A stretch of DNA of 64,000 nt, taken from contig NZ_CP147838.1 in assembly GCF_037338445.1 (NCBI RefSeq), forward strand, positions 2,108,001 to 2,172,000, written 5' to 3'. The stretch is from Salinibaculum sp. SYNS191. Its GTDB lineage: Archaea; Halobacteriota; Halobacteria; Halobacteriales; Haloarculaceae. Of this stretch, positions 50,915-59,620 are shown one piece after another. The position numbers and the translations under genes were made by a program. The stretch's first letter is position 1, and each line of letters begins with the position of its first letter. The notes beneath the pieces are model-generated. The model ran no database searches, was not told where the DNA came from, and was given only the letters and a program-made list of their open reading frames with translations.

Positions 50915-51919
50915 GTGCTGGAGTGGCGGCGACAGACTGTGCTGGGCGTGCTCTTCGGGGCTGTGACAGTGCTCACAGCGTTCCTGCTGTGGGAGGTGCT
51001 GCCGACGGTCTTTTTCGCCATCACCATCGCGTACATCATGTATCCGCTCCGGAAGCGACTCGTCACCCACGGCGCGAGCGGGCGGCTGGCGGCACTGCTG
51101 AGCACGGCGACGGCGTTTTTCGTCGGCGTGTTGCTCGCGGCCCCCCTGTTCAGTGCGCTGTACTTCCGCCGGGGGGAACTGTTCGAGTTCCTCCGGCAGT
51201 TGCCCCAGTCGCTGGTGCTCTCGGTGGGGGAGTTCAGCTACACCGTCGACATCGGGTCGGTGCTGGCGGCGGCACAGGCGGCCTCGGGCCGGGTCGCAGT
51301 CACGGGTATCCAGCTGTTGCCCGTGGTGGCGCTGAAGCTGTTCCTGTTTACGCTCGTCGTGTACGCCCTGCTGTTGCGGCCCGAGGGGATTCGCGAGGGG
51401 CTGCTCCGGCCGGTGCCCGAGCGCCATCACAACATCGTGCTGGCCTTCCACGAGCGGACGCGCTCGATTCTGTACGCGATTTACGTCCTGCAGGCCGCCG
51501 TCGCCTTCGGGACCTTCGTCATCGGGCTGGCGGTGTTCCTGCTGCTCGGCTACGAGTCGGCGTTCGCGCTGGCAGTCATCTGTGGCGTCCTGCAGTTCAT
51601 TCCGATTCTCGGCCCGAGCGTCGTCATCGCGGTACTCAGCGGCGTCCAGATAATCGCCGGCGACGTGACGGGAGCGGTCGTCATCTTCGTCGTCGGGATG
51701 GTGGTCATCGGGTTCCTGCCGGACGCACTCATCCGGCCGCGGCTGGCCCGGCTGACGACGGGGATGCCCGGCAGCCTCTACTTCGTGGGGTTCACCGGCG
51801 GCATCCTCTCGGTCGGCGTCGTCGGACTTGTCGCCGGCCCGGTCGTCGTGGCGCTGCTGGCCGAGGCGGTGTCACTTTTGACGGCCGAGGCGGCGACCGT
51901 CCAGCAAGAGCTGACCTAA
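50915..51919 (+). CDS. AI-2E family transporter (membrane exporter)
   Basis: A 334-residue multi-spanning membrane protein of the AI-2E/PerM family. It has about seven to eight helices, a conserved long soluble loop after the second or third helix, and the family stretches ALAVICGVLQFIPILGPSV and VIGFLPDALIRPRLARL. The family is thought to export or transport small molecules. Start is GTG at 50915 (LEWRRQTV). Confidence 0.9.
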   Translation: MLEWRRQTVLGVLFGAVTVLTAFLLWEVLPTVFFAITIAYIMYPLRKRLVTHGASGRLAALLSTATAFFVGVLLAAPLFSALYFRRGELFEFLRQLPQSLVLSVGEFSYTVDIGSVLAAAQAASGRVAVTGIQLLPVVALKLFLFTLVVYALLLRPEGIREGLLRPVPERHHNIVLAFHERTRSILYAIYVLQAAVAFGTFVIGLAVFLLLGYESAFALAVICGVLQFIPILGPSVVIAVLSGVQIIAGDVTGAVVIFVVGMVVIGFLPDALIRPRLARLTTGMPGSLYFVGFTGGILSVGVVGLVAGPVVVALLAEAVSLLTAEAATVQQELT

Positions 51920-52256
51920 CGCCGCCGCTGATGCTACCTTTCGCTACTGGAGAGCATGTCAGAGAAGTCTCTCCAAGGGTGTTTGTTCATCAGTATTTTG
52001 ATTGATAGGGTGTGCTGGCTGTCCAAGTCAAAGCCGGGCAACGGATTTACCCGACTTCTTGCGGGATGCGCACAGCGTGAGAGGTGCTTGGCATCCATGT
52101 ACGTGGTGAGTCCGTACTTCAAAGGATGTGATGCATTGTCCACCAAGGTGTCCATATGCATGCTGCCCAGCGTGCTGTATCTCGATACTGTCGCCATCGT
52201 TTCGGCCACTTCGAGGAGGACGAGGAGAGTTCTACGACACGCTCTCCGAGAAGCTA
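51920..52256. other. Low G+C insert between transporter and sulfurtransferase
   Basis: Positions about 51950-52230 are visibly more A/T-rich than both neighbours. Both strands hold open frames of about 85-115 codons, but neither resembles any family I know nor has haloarchaeal acidic composition. It may be a degraded gene or a foreign fragment. Confidence 0.45.
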
Positions 52257-53057
52257 TCACGCCGACTCGACCGGGCGGCCGGCGGCCTCCCACTCGGTGA
52301 GACTCCCCTCGTAGAAGGCGAGGTCCGAGTAGCCGAGATGGCGAAGGACGACGTAGGTGTGGCTGATGCGCCGGGCCGTGTTGCAGTACAGCAGCACGCG
52401 CTTGTCGGGGGTGATGCCGGCGTCGGCGAGGATGGCCTCGATGTCTTCTCGGGATTTCAGCCCGCGGGTCTCGTCGTCGACGAGTTCGCGCCAGTCCACC
52501 GCGACCGCGCCGGGGATGTGGGACTCCTCGAACTCCCAGTCCTCGCGCGTGTCGACGATGACGGTGTCCGGGTCGTCGATGGCCGCCGCCACGGCGTCGG
52601 CGTCGACCAGCGGCGTCTCGGACGGGGCCCGGATGTCGTAGGTCGTCGGTTCGACGTCGGGGGCGTCGCCGTTCGTCTCGTGGTCGCGCTGCCAGGCGCT
52701 GAAGTCGCCGTCGAGCAGGTGGAGTCGGTCGGTGGGGTGCCCGTACAGTTCCGCGGTGACGAGAAAGCGCGCGGCGAAGACGCCGTGGTGGTCGTCGTAG
52801 GCCACGACGTCGTCCTCGCGTGCGATGCCCGCCTCACCAAGCAGGTCGGCGAAGACGTCCTCGCCGGGGAGCATACCCTCCCCTCCGCCCTCGCCGTCGG
52901 CAGCGTGTTCGTCGGCGCGGAACGCGTCGAAGGGGATGTTCACCGCGCCGGGGACGTGTCCGATGCCGTCGTACTCCCAGGGGTCGCGAACGTCCACGAC
53001 CCGCAGGTCGTCGAGGCGGTCGACTACCCACGACGCCGGGACCACGATGTCACTCAT
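52257..53057 (-). CDS. Sulfurtransferase with two rhodanese domains
   Basis: A 266-residue protein with tandem rhodanese domains (about 1-135 and 145-262). The C-terminal domain has the active Cys in LLYCNTARRISHTY; the N-terminal domain has AYDDHHGVFAAR, where the Cys is Asp, so it is structural. It would transfer sulfur from thiosulfate or mercaptopyruvate. It is divergent from the second sulfurtransferase at 53309, a paired arrangement that suggests shared sulfur metabolism. Confidence 0.92.
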   Translation of the reverse strand: MSDIVVPASWVVDRLDDLRVVDVRDPWEYDGIGHVPGAVNIPFDAFRADEHAADGEGGGEGMLPGEDVFADLLGEAGIAREDDVVAYDDHHGVFAARFLVTAELYGHPTDRLHLLDGDFSAWQRDHETNGDAPDVEPTTYDIRAPSETPLVDADAVAAAIDDPDTVIVDTREDWEFEESHIPGAVAVDWRELVDDETRGLKSREDIEAILADAGITPDKRVLLYCNTARRISHTYVVLRHLGYSDLAFYEGSLTEWEAAGRPVESA

Positions 53058-53308
53058 TGACGGGCTTTGAGCCGCGAAGCGCTTGAATATGTCCGTCTCA
53101 GTCGGTCGAAGATAGCGGCAACAATTGTGTCAGGTCGAAATGCCACCGCGTAGCACGTCGCACTGAGCGAGACAGTGGCCCCGGACCGGGACCGTCTCTC
53201 AGAGCGGCACGCGAGAAGGGGCAGATTCTGCCGGGAGAGGTGAGGAGGGGCGGGACCTGCCGAGAGTCGTAGTACTATAGGTGATGTGGGCGTATATTGG
53301 GGTGTACT

Positions 53309-54172
53309 ATGACTGATTACGCGAAGGACGTTCTCGTCTCCGCTGACTGGGTCGAGAACCATCTCGACGACTTCCAGAGCGACGACCCGAGCCACCGACT
53401 GGTAGAGGTCGACGTCGACACAGAACTGTACGAGGAGAGCCACGCGCCCGGCGCTATCGGGTTCAACTGGGAGACACAGCTCCAGGACCAGACGACGCGG
53501 GACATCCTCTCGAAGGAGGACTTCGAGGACCTGCTCGGCAGCCACGGTATCACCGAGGACTCCACCGTCGTCCTGTACGGTGACAACGCCAACTGGTTCG
53601 CTGCCTACACCTACTGGCAGTTCAAGTACTACGGCCACGACGACGTCCGCCTGCTCGACGGCGGCCGCGACTACTGGGTCGAGAACGACTATCCGCTGAC
53701 CGACGAGGTCCCCGAGTTCTCCGAAGTCGAGTACGACGCCTCCGGCCCGCGCGAGTCCATCCGCGCCTACCGCGAGGACGTCGAGAACGCCATCGACCGC
53801 GGCCTCCCGCTGGTCGACGTCCGCTCCCCCGAGGAGTTCTCCGGCGAGATTCTCGCGCCCCCGGGTCTGCAGGAGACCGCCCAGCGCGGCGGGCACATCC
53901 CCGGCGCGAAGAACATCTCCTGGGCCGCCGTCACCAACGACGACGGCACCTTCAAGACCGCCGACGAAATCCGCGACCTCTACGCCGAGGAAGGCATCGA
54001 CGGCGAGGGCACCACCGTCGCCTACTGCCGCATCGGCGAGCGCTCGTCGGTCGCCTGGTTCGCACTGCACGAACTGCTGGGCTACGACGACACCATCAAC
54101 TACGACGGGTCCTGGACCGAGTGGGGTAACCTGGTCGGCGCGCCGATAGAGAAGGGCGAGGCCGACGACTGA
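53309..54172 (+). CDS. Thiosulfate sulfurtransferase-type rhodanese protein
   Basis: A 287-residue tandem rhodanese: N-terminal domain with YGDNANWFAAYTYWQFKYYG (no Cys), C-terminal domain with the active Cys in AYCRIGERSSVAWF and VDVRSPEEFSGE. The insert EILAPPGLQETAQRGGHIPG is typical of the archaeal/actinobacterial TssA-like type. It is divergent from the sulfurtransferase at 52257, about 250 bases away. ATG 53309 is the first in frame after the divergent gap. Confidence 0.92.
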   Translation: MTDYAKDVLVSADWVENHLDDFQSDDPSHRLVEVDVDTELYEESHAPGAIGFNWETQLQDQTTRDILSKEDFEDLLGSHGITEDSTVVLYGDNANWFAAYTYWQFKYYGHDDVRLLDGGRDYWVENDYPLTDEVPEFSEVEYDASGPRESIRAYREDVENAIDRGLPLVDVRSPEEFSGEILAPPGLQETAQRGGHIPGAKNISWAAVTNDDGTFKTADEIRDLYAEEGIDGEGTTVAYCRIGERSSVAWFALHELLGYDDTINYDGSWTEWGNLVGAPIEKGEADD

Positions 54173-54355
54173 CCGAAGGGAAGGAGACGGCCTCGAATCG
54201 ACGCGGGGAGGCGAAGCCGACCCGCAGAGAAGGGCGACTGAGGAGACAGATACGACCGCATTTTTCGCCGCGCCGCTCGACCAGCGACGCCTGTTTTCGA
54301 CACCGAGCACCGGGAGGGCGATGGTTACAAGCCCTCGGCAGGCCACACGTGAGAC

Positions 54356-54970
54356 ATGGACGCAAGCGAGTTCGTCGACGCAGTGCGAAGCGAAACCAAG
54401 ACAGAACTCTCCCGGCTGGGCTCCTCGAAGTCCCTGTACGCCGACACCGAGGGCGAGATGGAGGCCGACCCCGTGTTGACCGCGGCGGCGGACGACGCGA
54501 CCGGCGCAGCCGAAACCTTCGAGGACTGGAGCGACGGGCCCGCGGGCGAGACGTTCGCCGACGCCGCCGAGCGCGAGCGCGGCCACGCCGAGGACATCAC
54601 GGGGAAACTCGACGACTACGACCCCGGTGAGACGCCGGCTATCGTCGATTTCCTTCGTGGGCAAGAGTCAACAGTCGAGCGACTCGGAGCGCTCGTCGGC
54701 TGGACACTGGCCATCGAGGAGAAGGCCAGCCAGTCCTCCGGGTTTTTCACCGGCCAGGCAGACCCCCGGACGGCGAGTCTCTTCCGCGGGTTCGGCGACG
54801 ACTACGAAGCGACCCGCGAGGCGGCGCTGGCGGCGCTCGACGAGTACTGCGACGGCGACGACGACTGGGGAACTGCACAGGAAGCGGCCACTGGCGCAGT
54901 CGAGGCGGCCTACGACGAGTACTTCGAGACGCTGGAGTCGCTGGGCGTCAATCCCAAACCCGTCTGCTGA
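54356..54970 (+). CDS. Rubrerythrin-like helical protein
   Basis: A 204-residue acidic, all-helical protein resembling haloarchaeal proteins annotated as rubrerythrin family. It contains ERGHAEDITGKL (about 82-93) in the place of an EXXH metal ligand pair, but I cannot confirm a full di-iron site. It ends with GVNPKPVC. It may act in oxidative stress or metal handling; confidence in function is low, in the gene high. Confidence 0.75.
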   Translation: MDASEFVDAVRSETKTELSRLGSSKSLYADTEGEMEADPVLTAAADDATGAAETFEDWSDGPAGETFADAAERERGHAEDITGKLDDYDPGETPAIVDFLRGQESTVERLGALVGWTLAIEEKASQSSGFFTGQADPRTASLFRGFGDDYEATREAALAALDEYCDGDDDWGTAQEAATGAVEAAYDEYFETLESLGVNPKPVC

Positions 54971-55037
54971 GGTTTCGGGGGCGGTGGAGTAATTGACAGC
55001 AGAAGAACATTGTTAAGAGTAATGAGTTGCATAGAAG

Positions 55038-56735
55038 GTGACAGTGGACATCACCGACTGGTACGTCCTCGCGCTGCTGGGGTCGGTCGTCGCGACGCTG
55101 CTGGCGGCGTGGGCGACGTGGCGCAACCGCGAGCAGGCGGGTGCGGTCCCGCTGGTCTGGCTACTGGTCGGTGCAGCGCTGTGGAGCGGCTGTGACCTCG
55201 CGACGCAACTGTCGGCGAGTCCCGAACTCGACCTCCTCCTGAACAAGGCCCTGTACGCGGGGATGGTCGTCGTCGTCAACGGCTACGTCCTGTTCGGCCT
55301 GGAGTTCATCGGCCGCGGCGACCTGCTCACGCGACGGACCGTGGCGGCACTCGCAATCGAGCCCGGCCTGCTGCTCGGGCTGCTGGTGTACGACCCAACA
55401 GGCGGCGCGCTCGTCCGGGAGATGGTCGGCAGCGGCGGGGTAGCGACCGCCGGCCCGGCGTTCCTGGCGCACGCGGCGTACTCCTATCTGCTCGTCGCGG
55501 TGACGACCGGGTTGCTGTTTCGGACGGCACTCCAGACCCGGGGGCTGTACGTCTGGCAGTTCGCCGCCCTGCTGACCGGCGTCTTCGTGCCGATTTTCGC
55601 CAACGCGCTGTACCTGTTCGACTTCCTGACCGTCGACGTGACGCCGCTGGCGTTCAGCGTCACCGGCGTCGCCCTGTTCATGTCCATCCGGTGGGCTGGG
55701 TTCATGGACGTCGTACCGGTCGCCCGCGACATGGTGGTCGACACCATCGACGACGCGATGGTCGTCGTCGACCAGCAGGGACGCATCATCGACTACAACA
55801 CGGCGTTCGAGCCGGTCATCGACGGCGACAGCCCGGCTATCGGGACGCTCATCGACAGCATCCTGGGGGACTACCCCGCGCTGCAGGCCGCCATCGAGGC
55901 CGACGCTGACGGGGCCATAGTGGGGGTTTCGACCCCCGCGGGCAAGCGCGACTTCGAGGTGACGGTCTCGGCGGTCGAGGACCAGCGGGGGGACCGCCTC
56001 GGCCGGGTCGTCCTGTTGCACGACGTGACCGAGCGCGAGCGCCAGCGCCGCGAACTCGAACGCCAGAACGAGCAACTCGACCAGTTCGCCAGCATCATCT
56101 CCCACGACCTGCGCAACCCGCTGAACGTCGCCGCCGGCCGGACGAGCCTCGCGAAGGAGACCGGCGACCTCTCGCACCTGGAGGACGTCGAGGACGCCCA
56201 CGAGCGGATGCACCAGCTCATCGACGACGTGCTCGACCTCGCACGCCACGGGCGGGACCTCGACGAAACCACCCCTGTCGCACTCACTGACGTCGCGACC
56301 CAGGCCTGGGCCCACGTCGACACCGGCGAGGCGACGCTGGAGACGGACGCGAACGTCACCATCGTCGCCGACGAGGGTCGCCTGCGCCAGGTGTTCGAGA
56401 ACCTCTTTCGCAACGCCGTGGAACACGCGTCCCCGGCGGCAGAACTGGCCGACGCCGTCGGGCGAACCACCCGGTCGGTGACGGTGCGCGTCGGGTCGAC
56501 GGACGACGGGTACTACGTCGCCGACGACGGCCCCGGTATCCCCGAGGACGAGCGCGACGCCGTCTTCGACGCCGGCCACACCAGCGCGGACGACGGGACG
56601 GGGTTCGGCCTCGCTATCGTCGACGAGATAGCGCAGGCTCACGGGTGGAACGTGCGCATTACCGAGAGCTGGGCCGGCGGGGCCCGCTTCGAGTTCAGCA
56701 ACGTCGAGCGCGTCCGCGAGCAGATGCCGGCCTGA
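55038..56735 (+). CDS. 7TM sensor histidine kinase with PAS domain
   Basis: A 565-residue membrane kinase. Seven membrane segments occupy about residues 8-230 (histidine-kinase 7TM N-terminal domain), followed by PAS (about 235-330), the H box ISHDLRNPLNVAAG and ATPase motifs FRNAVEHASP, DDGPGIPEDERD and GTGFGLAIVDEI. Start GTG 55038 (TVDITDWYV) is favoured because upstream codons differ in composition. It has no adjacent response regulator. Confidence 0.92.
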   Translation: MTVDITDWYVLALLGSVVATLLAAWATWRNREQAGAVPLVWLLVGAALWSGCDLATQLSASPELDLLLNKALYAGMVVVVNGYVLFGLEFIGRGDLLTRRTVAALAIEPGLLLGLLVYDPTGGALVREMVGSGGVATAGPAFLAHAAYSYLLVAVTTGLLFRTALQTRGLYVWQFAALLTGVFVPIFANALYLFDFLTVDVTPLAFSVTGVALFMSIRWAGFMDVVPVARDMVVDTIDDAMVVVDQQGRIIDYNTAFEPVIDGDSPAIGTLIDSILGDYPALQAAIEADADGAIVGVSTPAGKRDFEVTVSAVEDQRGDRLGRVVLLHDVTERERQRRELERQNEQLDQFASIISHDLRNPLNVAAGRTSLAKETGDLSHLEDVEDAHERMHQLIDDVLDLARHGRDLDETTPVALTDVATQAWAHVDTGEATLETDANVTIVADEGRLRQVFENLFRNAVEHASPAAELADAVGRTTRSVTVRVGSTDDGYYVADDGPGIPEDERDAVFDAGHTSADDGTGFGLAIVDEIAQAHGWNVRITESWAGGARFEFSNVERVREQMPA

Positions 56736-56737
56736 TA

Positions 56738-57526
56738 TCAGACGCTCCGGAGCGACCCGCCGTCGACGGCCAGCGCCGCACCGTTGACGTAGCTGGCGCG
56801 GGGACTCGCCAGGAACGCCACCACGTCGCCGAGTTCCTCGGGGTCGCCGATGCGTTCGAGGGGCACGTCCGCGGCCCAGTCGCGGTAGCCGGCCTCGTAG
56901 TCCGGGAACTCGCCGCGCTCGACGGCCGCCTCGATGAGGTCCTCGATGCGGCCCGTCTCGTGTGCGCCAGGCAGGACGGCGTTGGCGCGGATGTCCGGTG
57001 CCATCTCGTGTGAGACAGTCTTGACGAGGCCGACGACGGCCCGGCGAACGGCGTTCGAGAGCAACAGCCCGTCCAGCACCTCCCGGACAGAGCGGGAGGT
57101 GATGGCGGTAACGGAGCCGGCATCGGACGCGCGGAGATGCGGTGCTGCCTCGCGGAGCGTCCAGACGGCGCTCATCACGAGCATGTCGTAGGCCTGGTAC
57201 CAGTCGCGGTCGGCGATGTCCTCGAAGGGGCCGCTCGGCGGGCCGCCGGCGCTCGTGACGACGTGGTCGATGCCGCCGAACTCCTCGGCCGTCTGCTCGA
57301 CGAAGGCCGCGACGTGGTCGGGGTCGGTGATGTCGGCCTGTACCGCCAGGACGTCTCCGGTACCGGCCGCCCGCAGCGTCTCGCGAGCGTCGTCGAGGTG
57401 TGCTTCGGTCCGGCCACAGACGGCGACGTTCGCCCCCTCGCGGGCGAGTGCCTCGGCGCTGGCGAGGCCGAGACCGCTGCTGGCGGCAGTACACAGTGCG
57501 TCGGCGTCGTCGAGGTCGAGGTCCAT
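56738..57526 (-). CDS. SDR-fold protein lacking the catalytic Tyr-Lys
   Basis: A 262-residue short-chain dehydrogenase. The nucleotide loop is AASSGLGLASAEALA and NVAVCGRTEAHL suggests NADP. At the catalytic place, usually YxxxK, the sequence is SNAVR: Tyr is Ser and Lys is Arg. Other parts (VVTSAGGPPSGPFEDI, GLVKTVSHEMAPDIRANAVLPG) are normal. A family of SDRs without Tyr exists in several archaea and bacteria, so the activity may be changed or lost. It is convergent with the histidine kinase, two bases apart. Confidence 0.85.
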   Translation of the reverse strand: MDLDLDDADALCTAASSGLGLASAEALAREGANVAVCGRTEAHLDDARETLRAAGTGDVLAVQADITDPDHVAAFVEQTAEEFGGIDHVVTSAGGPPSGPFEDIADRDWYQAYDMLVMSAVWTLREAAPHLRASDAGSVTAITSRSVREVLDGLLLSNAVRRAVVGLVKTVSHEMAPDIRANAVLPGAHETGRIEDLIEAAVERGEFPDYEAGYRDWAADVPLERIGDPEELGDVVAFLASPRASYVNGAALAVDGGSLRSV

Positions 57527-57694
57527 GAGTGGGACAACGACGCCGAGCGGTTTACCGGCTTGGGACCGGGCCGTCGTCCGTCCGACGGCCAGCGCCGAAC
57601 GGCCTGCTCTGTGACCGGACCAGTGGCTTTAGACGAAATCTATCCGCGTCCCCGGTAGAGACTGTCCGCGAAAAGTACGAGCAGTGGCGGTAGC

Positions 57695-58147
57695 CTAGCT
57701 GCCCCAGAAGTTGTCCCGGCTGCCGAGACGTGGCCCCTCGTCCTCGTCCTCCCCGTCGTCGACCTCGTCCTCCGCCTCGGCGTCGTCTGCGTCGTCGTCT
57801 CCCTCCTCCTCGTCGAGTTCGAGCCGTTCGATTTCCTCCGCGCGGGCGTGGTTCGAGTGGACCTTCGTCACCTTCACCAGCGAACGGGCCGGCGGCAGGA
57901 CGCCGTCTATCATGACGATGAAACCGTCCTCGGTGCGACCGACGCCCGCGCCGCTCTCGTGGATGTCCTCGACGGTGACCTCCAGTTCCTCGCCGACCTT
58001 GACCGGCTGCGATTTGAGGTCTTCGATGGGCTGGCTGTAGTGGTTGCACCACTCCTTGCCGCCCCGGTCGCCGTAGTGCTGACACCCCATACCCTCGATT
58101 CGTTCGGAGAAACTGGGGCACTCGTCGGCGAGTGGACAGTCGGACAT
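57695..58147 (-). CDS. TRAM domain protein with Cys-rich N-terminus
   Basis: A 150-residue protein. It opens with a Cys-rich part (CPLADECPSF, GMGCQHYGD, EWCNHY), then a TRAM domain (about 48-108; VKVGEELEVTVEDIHESGAGVGR, FIVMIDGVLPPARSLVKVTKV, split by repeats) and a long Asp/Glu tail (about 110-140). TRAM binds RNA in tRNA-modifying enzymes and in archaeal RNA chaperones. The acidic tail is typical of haloarchaeal low-complexity ends. No operon partner. Confidence 0.9.
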   Translation of the reverse strand: MSDCPLADECPSFSERIEGMGCQHYGDRGGKEWCNHYSQPIEDLKSQPVKVGEELEVTVEDIHESGAGVGRTEDGFIVMIDGVLPPARSLVKVTKVHSNHARAEEIERLELDEEEGDDDADDAEAEDEVDDGEDEDEGPRLGSRDNFWGS

Positions 58148-58337
58148 GCGACGGAGTAGTCAGGCGGCAGATTAAACGCTTTCCCTCCACCTTTTTCTTC
58201 GTCGGGTTTCCTCGCTCACTCCGTTCGCTGCGGGAACCGCTCCTCGAAAAACGTGGGCGAAAAAGGCTGACCGCTCGGCCACAGGCCTCGCGGTCAGGGA
58301 ACCGCGCTCGCCCTGCTCGCGCGGATGCTCCGTCCCC

Positions 58338-58637
58338 CTACCGGCACGTACTGTCGTACTCCACGTCCTCTCCGGCCCCGTCGGGGTCGAGGGTGAACGT
58401 GTTCCCCGTCTCGATGGATTCGATGCCGTCGAGGGCACAAACGTCGTCGACTCGCTCCTGGGGCAGCGTCATCCGGATACCCGCGAAGCGCAGTCGCTTC
58501 TCCACGACGCCGATGTCGTCCAGCCTGTCCGCGAGGGCGTCAGCGCTATCGTCGTCCACGGCAGTGATGCGCAGCGTGACCGTCTCGTCCTCGGCCGGGT
58601 CGTCGCGGATGCGCCGGACAGGGTGGGAAAGGTACAT
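58338..58637 (-). CDS. Haloarchaeal hypothetical protein, 99 aa
   Basis: The protein has a ferredoxin-like alternation (VTLRITAVDDDSADALADRLDD; VEKRLRFAGIRMTLPQERVDDVCALDGI) and no known active site. I took the ATG at 58637, since the ten preceding in-frame residues are aromatic-rich and overlap the lipoprotein gene's end. It is 42 bases after the lipoprotein gene on the same strand. Confidence 0.6.
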   Translation of the reverse strand: MYLSHPVRRIRDDPAEDETVTLRITAVDDDSADALADRLDDIGVVEKRLRFAGIRMTLPQERVDDVCALDGIESIETGNTFTLDPDGAGEDVEYDSTCR

Positions 58638-58679
58638 CGGGCGGACGTACGGCGGCCACCGATACAACCGTTGCGGGAG

Positions 58680-59540
58680 TCACTCGGCGTCGGGAGCGAC
58701 GAACGCTATCTCCCGGCTGGTCTCGCCGCCGTACCAGTCGAATTTCAGCTGTGTCGTATCCCCCGCCGCTATCTCCGACTCGTCGAAGAAGGAGGGCGTG
58801 ACGGTCACCGACCCGCTCGCCCCCGGTTCGAGAAGGTTCCTGACCGCCGCCTCCGGCGCGTACGCGATGTACGGCCCGACCCGGTTGACGGCCAGCACGA
58901 ACGTGCCCGCGACGTCGCTGGTGTTCTCGAACGCGACAGTCGCCTCCGGCGTCTCACCGACCGGGACCGTCTCGGGTGCCGTGACCGACACGTCGAACGT
59001 CGGATTCTGGCTGGCGAGTCGCGTCCGGACTGCCGGGTCGGGCTGCCAGGAACCGCCCGGCCAGCGCAGGCGTGCCGAGTCCGGGTCGTCGGCAGTCGCG
59101 GGAAGGTCGAACAGCAGCCAGCCGCCGGACGGCGAGTACTCCGCACCGAACTCCGACTCGGAGCGTCGCCAGAGCCGCCGCGTCTTCGCCACCGGCGTGT
59201 GCGTCTTCCCGTCGAGTTCGAACGCGAAGTCCGAGCGCGCCGGCGGGTTCTCGGAGCCGGTCTGCACAGAGATAAAGAGCGACTGCCCGGCCGACTCCCC
59301 GAAGACGCCGATAGAGTCGGGGGTACCGAGTGCTATCCGCGCCGGCTGGAGTCCCGCCAGGGAGACGCGCTCGACGGACGCCGGTTCCTGCGTCGGCGTC
59401 GCAGTCGGGTCGGGCGTCGGCGTGTCCGTCGCGTCGTCGCCGGTTCCGTCGGTGTTCGCACCGGGGTCGCTCTCGCCGAGACAGCCGGCAGTCGCAGCGA
59501 ATCCGGTGGCAGCCGCGGTCAGAAACGTGCGTCGGTGCAT
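58680..59540 (-). CDS. Tat-exported lipoprotein, 286 aa
   Basis: The start HRRTFLTAAATGFAATAGC carries a twin arginine and a lipobox Cys near residue 20, followed by a Thr/Asp/Pro-rich linker (about 25-52). The mature part has two beta-rich halves, including TPEATVAFENTSDVAGTFVLAV-like strands. It is a surface lipoprotein of unknown function. An in-frame ATG two codons earlier is possible. Confidence 0.82.
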   Translation of the reverse strand: MHRRTFLTAAATGFAATAGCLGESDPGANTDGTGDDATDTPTPDPTATPTQEPASVERVSLAGLQPARIALGTPDSIGVFGESAGQSLFISVQTGSENPPARSDFAFELDGKTHTPVAKTRRLWRRSESEFGAEYSPSGGWLLFDLPATADDPDSARLRWPGGSWQPDPAVRTRLASQNPTFDVSVTAPETVPVGETPEATVAFENTSDVAGTFVLAVNRVGPYIAYAPEAAVRNLLEPGASGSVTVTPSFFDESEIAAGDTTQLKFDWYGGETSREIAFVAPDAE

Positions 59541-59620
59541 GACCACCGCTACCGGGACGGGCGGTAAGTGTTTTCAGAATGGACAAGTCGCTCTTTGAGC
59601 CACGGACGCTCGGCCCCGGA

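Noticed and set aside
51934-52293. Minus-strand open frame of 119 codons next to the sulfurtransferase
   Set aside because: The first part overlaps the sulfurtransferase end in another frame and the rest lies in the A/T-rich stretch; no start context, no family, composition not haloarchaeal.
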